Part shown: one piece after another, positions 60,857 through 64,000 of the stretch | How positions within the stretch are numbered: the stretch's first letter is position 1 | Layout of the letters: each line of letters begins with the position of its first letter | NCBI RefSeq assembly: GCF_009711045.1 | Contig: NZ_WMJX01000013.1 | Span: forward strand, 256 to 64,255 | Length of the DNA stretch: 64,000 bases | Origin: Myroides albus | GTDB taxonomy: Bacteria > Bacteroidota > Bacteroidia > Flavobacteriales > Flavobacteriaceae | Direction: 5' to 3' | Notes under the pieces: generated by a model | Database searches by the model: none | What the model saw: only the letters and a program-made list of their open reading frames with translations | What the model was told of the DNA's origin: nothing | Position numbers and translations under genes: made by a program

Positions 60857-63019
60857 ATGATTCCTAAGGTAACCAAAGAAATTATCGATTTAGGTGATGG
60901 TAGAAGCATCTCAATCGAAACAGGGAAATTAGCAAAACAAGCAGATGGATCTGTTGTAGTAAGAATGGGAGACTGTATGCTTTTGGCAACAGCAGTTTCT
61001 GCTCGTACTGCAAATCCAGGTGTTGATTTCTTACCATTAACTGTAGATTACAGAGAAAAATTTTCTGCTGCTGGACGTTTTCCAGGAGGCTTTTTTAAAC
61101 GTGAGGCTCGTCCAAGTGATCAAGAGATTTTGACAATGCGTCTTGTAGACCGTTGTTTACGTCCTTTATTCCCGGATGATTATCACGCAGAGACACAGGT
61201 GATGATTTCACTTATGTCTTTCGATGAGAATGTTATGCCTGATGCATTAGCTGGTTTGGCTGCTTCTGCAGCATTAGCTGTATCGGATATTCCATTTTAC
61301 AATTACATTTCTGAAGTAAGAGTTGCTCGTGTAGACGGACAATTAATCATTAATCCTTCTAAAGAGCAATTAGAAGCATCAGACATCGATATGATGATTG
61401 GAGCATCTAAAGATTCTGTTTGTATGGTGGAAGGGGAGATGAAAGAAATCTCTGAGGCAGAAATGATTGAAGCAATTAAGTTTGCACACGAAGCAATTAA
61501 AGCTCAGATTGAGGCTCAAGAAAAGATGCGTGCTGCATTAGGACTTACTTACCGTGAGTACGAACCAGAAGCATCAGATGCTGAAGTAGAGAAAATTGTT
61601 TATGATGCATCTTATGCTAAACTTTATGATATCGCTTCTCATGCAAGTGCTAAAGCAGAGCGTGGAGAGAAATTTGCTGAAGTATACGAAGAAGTTAAAG
61701 CTTTGTTTTCTGAGGAAGACTTAGAAGAAAAAGGTGAACTTATTAGCACTTACTTCAAGAAAACGCAAAAAGAAGCTGTTCGTAATTTAATTTTAGATCA
61801 AGGAATTCGTTTAGATGGTCGTAAGACTACTGAGATTCGTCCTATCTGGTGTGAAGTTGATTATTTACCATCTACGCATGGTTCATCTATTTTTACACGT
61901 GGGGAAACTCAAGCTTTAGCAACAGTAACACTGGGAACTTCTCGCGAAGCTAATGTTATTGATTTGCCAAGTGAACAAGGTGAAGAGAAATTCTATTTAC
62001 ATTATAATTTCCCTCCATTCTCAACAGGTGAAGCTAAGCCATTAAGAGGAACTTCTCGTAGAGAAGTTGGACACGGAAACCTTGCACAACGTGCGCTTAA
62101 GAATATGATTCCTGCTGATTGTCCGTATACTATTCGTTTAGTATCTGACGTATTAGAGTCTAATGGATCTTCTTCTATGGCTACAGTTTGTGCTGGTACA
62201 TTAGCATTAATGGATGCTGGTATTCAGATTGAAAAACCTGTATCAGGTATTGCAATGGGACTTATTTCTGATGCGAAAACTGGTCGTTGGGCTGTGTTGT
62301 CTGATATCTTAGGAGATGAAGATCACTTAGGAGATATGGACTTCAAAGTTACAGGTACTAAAGACGGTATTACAGCATGTCAGATGGATATTAAGATTGA
62401 AGGGTTAGCTTACGAGATTATGGAGCAAGCTTTAAAACAAGCTCACGACGGTCGTATGCACATTCTTGGATTATTAGTTGACACTATTGCTACTCCAAAT
62501 GCTACTGTTAAACCTAAAGCTCCGAAGATTATTACAGTTAGTATTCCGAAAGACTTTATTGGTGCTATCATTGGACCTGGAGGTAAAAACATTCAAGCTT
62601 TACAAGCTGAAACGGGAACTACAATTGTTATCAACGAAGAAGGTGACTTTGGTATTATTGAAGTGTTGGGAACTGATCAAGCTGGAATGGACAAAGCATT
62701 AGCTTCGATTAGCAATACTACTTTCTCTCCTGTTGAAGGTGAAACTTATCACGTAAAAGTAGTTAAGATGCTTGACTTCGGTGCAGTTGTTGAATTTGTA
62801 CCTGGTAAAGAGACTTTACTACACGTATCTGAGTTGGATTGGAAACGCATAGAGAATGTGGGAGATGTACTTCAGCTTGGAGATGAGTTAGATGTTAAGT
62901 ATATGGGTATTGACCCTAAAACTAAAAAAGCTAAAGTATCTCGTAAAGCTTTAATGCCTCGTCCTCCTAAAGTGGAGAAGAAAGATGATGCTCCTAAAAA
63001 GAATAATCAAGAGAAATAA
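60857..63019 (+). CDS. pnp: Polyribonucleotide nucleotidyltransferase (PNPase)
   Basis: A 720-residue PNPase. Two RNase PH domains are present, the first with [24 protein letters not shown] and the second with [34 protein letters not shown]. The catalytic aspartates are in the [18 protein letters not shown] segment. The KH domain has [16 protein letters not shown]. The C-terminal S1 domain has [20 protein letters not shown]. It degrades RNA 3'-5' using phosphate. It follows rpsO with a structured leader between and ends at a terminator. Confidence 0.97.
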   Translation: MIPKVTKEIIDLGDGRSISIETGKLAKQADGSVVVRMGDCMLLATAVSARTANPGVDFLPLTVDYREKFSAAGRFPGGFFKREARPSDQEILTMRLVDRCLRPLFPDDYHAETQVMISLMSFDENVMPDALAGLAASAALAVSDIPFYNYISEVRVARVDGQLIINPSKEQLEASDIDMMIGASKDSVCMVEGEMKEISEAEMIEAIKFAHEAIKAQIEAQEKMRAALGLTYREYEPEASDAEVEKIVYDASYAKLYDIASHASAKAERGEKFAEVYEEVKALFSEEDLEEKGELISTYFKKTQKEAVRNLILDQGIRLDGRKTTEIRPIWCEVDYLPSTHGSSIFTRGETQALATVTLGTSREANVIDLPSEQGEEKFYLHYNFPPFSTGEAKPLRGTSRREVGHGNLAQRALKNMIPADCPYTIRLVSDVLESNGSSSMATVCAGTLALMDAGIQIEKPVSGIAMGLISDAKTGRWAVLSDILGDEDHLGDMDFKVTGTKDGITACQMDIKIEGLAYEIMEQALKQAHDGRMHILGLLVDTIATPNATVKPKAPKIITVSIPKDFIGAIIGPGGKNIQALQAETGTTIVINEEGDFGIIEVLGTDQAGMDKALASISNTTFSPVEGETYHVKVVKMLDFGAVVEFVPGKETLLHVSELDWKRIENVGDVLQLGDELDVKYMGIDPKTKKAKVSRKALMPRPPKVEKKDDAPKKNNQEK

Positions 63020-63038
63020 TTGAGTTATTTGATATTAT

Positions 63039-63068
63039 AAAGGCACCTTATTAAGGTGTCTTTTTTTA
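63039..63068 (+). terminator. Terminator of pnp
   Basis: AAGGCACCTT / AAGGTGTCTT stem with one G-U pair and a 3-nt loop, then T-run. Confidence 0.82.
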
Positions 63069-63287
63069 TGTTTAAAAGTGTGTTTTTTACTTTTATGATA
63101 TTTTGTGAACTTCTGTGTACTCTGGATGGGTATTTGTAATATAAGGGTTACCCTCTTGTAGTAAAGCCATGTTTTTTATGATAATTAGTGGTAATAATTT
63201 ACTTGTAAAACTCTTTCTAAAGTTAGTGTATTTTAGTATAAGCCTAATTTGTAGTATCTTAGCTTGGTTACTAAAATAAGGTGATAA

Positions 63288-63427
63288 ATTTTAGACAGAA
63301 GTTCTGCTAAAATCGCCTTTCTCAAATTGAATATTTTATTCAATCCTAATTTGTAGATTCTGTAATCTACCCTTATAAAAAAGCATCGCGATATCAGATG
63401 CGTCTATTAGAACATTTAATGGTTCTA
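63288..63427 (+). promoter_or_regulatory. Array of five hairpins upstream of the Tmm-like gene
   Basis: Successive inverted repeats: ATTTTAG.CAGAA / TTCTGCTAAAAT (63288-63313), TTGAAT / ATTCAA (63327-63343), GTAGATT / AATCTAC (63353-63370), GCATC / GATGC (63383-63401) and TAGAAC / GTTCTA (63408-63427). They fill the leader region of the monooxygenase gene. No known riboswitch recognised. Confidence 0.45.
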
Positions 63428-63492
63428 TCTCGGCTGAGTATTCAGTAACAATCATTTTATTAATTTCTTCATCATTTATTTGATGGGGGTAA

Positions 63493-64000
<508 letters not shown>

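Overview
The window is AT-rich chromosomal DNA from a member of the Flavobacteriaceae (Bacteroidota). The evidence is a SusC/SusD pair, many lipoproteins, promoters of the Bacteroidota type (-33 TTTG / -7 TAnnTTTG, found by eye before more than a dozen genes), DUF4271/DUF4296 genes, a DnaE polymerase with a fused N-terminal proofreading exonuclease, and a dcw (division and cell wall) cluster with an FtsZ that carries a very long C-terminal tail. A trimethylamine-monooxygenase-like gene at the right edge makes Myroides or a close relative plausible, but the genus is an inference.

Layout. 1-5.3 kb: 3' part of an Ig-like-repeat protein, a small P-loop kinase, a PD-(D/E)XK nuclease gene that looks inserted next to the rimM terminator, rimM-rpsP, and a lipoprotein. 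5.4-10.5 kb: dnaE and trxA. 10.5-12.3 kb: gene-poor, with a decayed lipoprotein gene, a palindromic intergenic repeat, three tRNA-Asp genes and two copies of a structured RNA or trailer. 12.4-18.8 kb: pepE, a secreted protein, tatA-PAP2 phosphatase, an O-methyltransferase, a serine hydrolase-exonuclease pair, a stretch with two short stand-alone transcription units, and an OsmC-like protein. 18.9-31 kb: duplicated-ATPase ABC protein, saccharopine-dehydrogenase-like enzyme, DUF423, pckA, hemD-DUF4271, GT2-dihydroorotase-DUF4296, an epimerase and tyrS. 31-38.7 kb: a cysteine-rich leader peptide before susC-susD, a LuxR regulator, a ClbS/DfsB protein, a second intergenic repeat and a lipoprotein. 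38.7-56.7 kb: engB, an alpha/beta hydrolase, then mraZ-rsmH-ftsL-ftsI-murE-mraY-murD-ftsW-murG-murC-ftsQ-ftsA-ftsZ, and yqeY. 56.7-64 kb: tRNA-Arg, lipoprotein, CBS protein, the third intergenic repeat, GAF-type methionine sulfoxide reductase, rpsO-pnp, and the 5' part of the Tmm-like monooxygenase.

Most of the window is conserved housekeeping. The dcw genes overlap or nearly touch and start from a promoter beside three 10-bp-spaced GTGGG boxes, the expected MraZ operator. MurE carries the DNPR motif of meso-diaminopimelate ligases.

The most interesting material lies between genes: (1) a 36-codon ORF with a C-terminal MCMCPCC run and competing hairpins in a leader of about 330 nt before susC, which looks like a cysteine-sensing attenuator; (2) a duplicated RNA after tRNA-Asp whose only change in one stem-loop swaps one GNRA tetraloop for another; (3) a roughly 110-bp self-complementary repeat present three times; (4) a nuclease gene flanked by a 26-bp direct repeat made of terminator sequence; (5) a closed-stem RNA-like unit at 18.1-18.3 kb; and (6) structured leaders before pnp and the Tmm-like gene.
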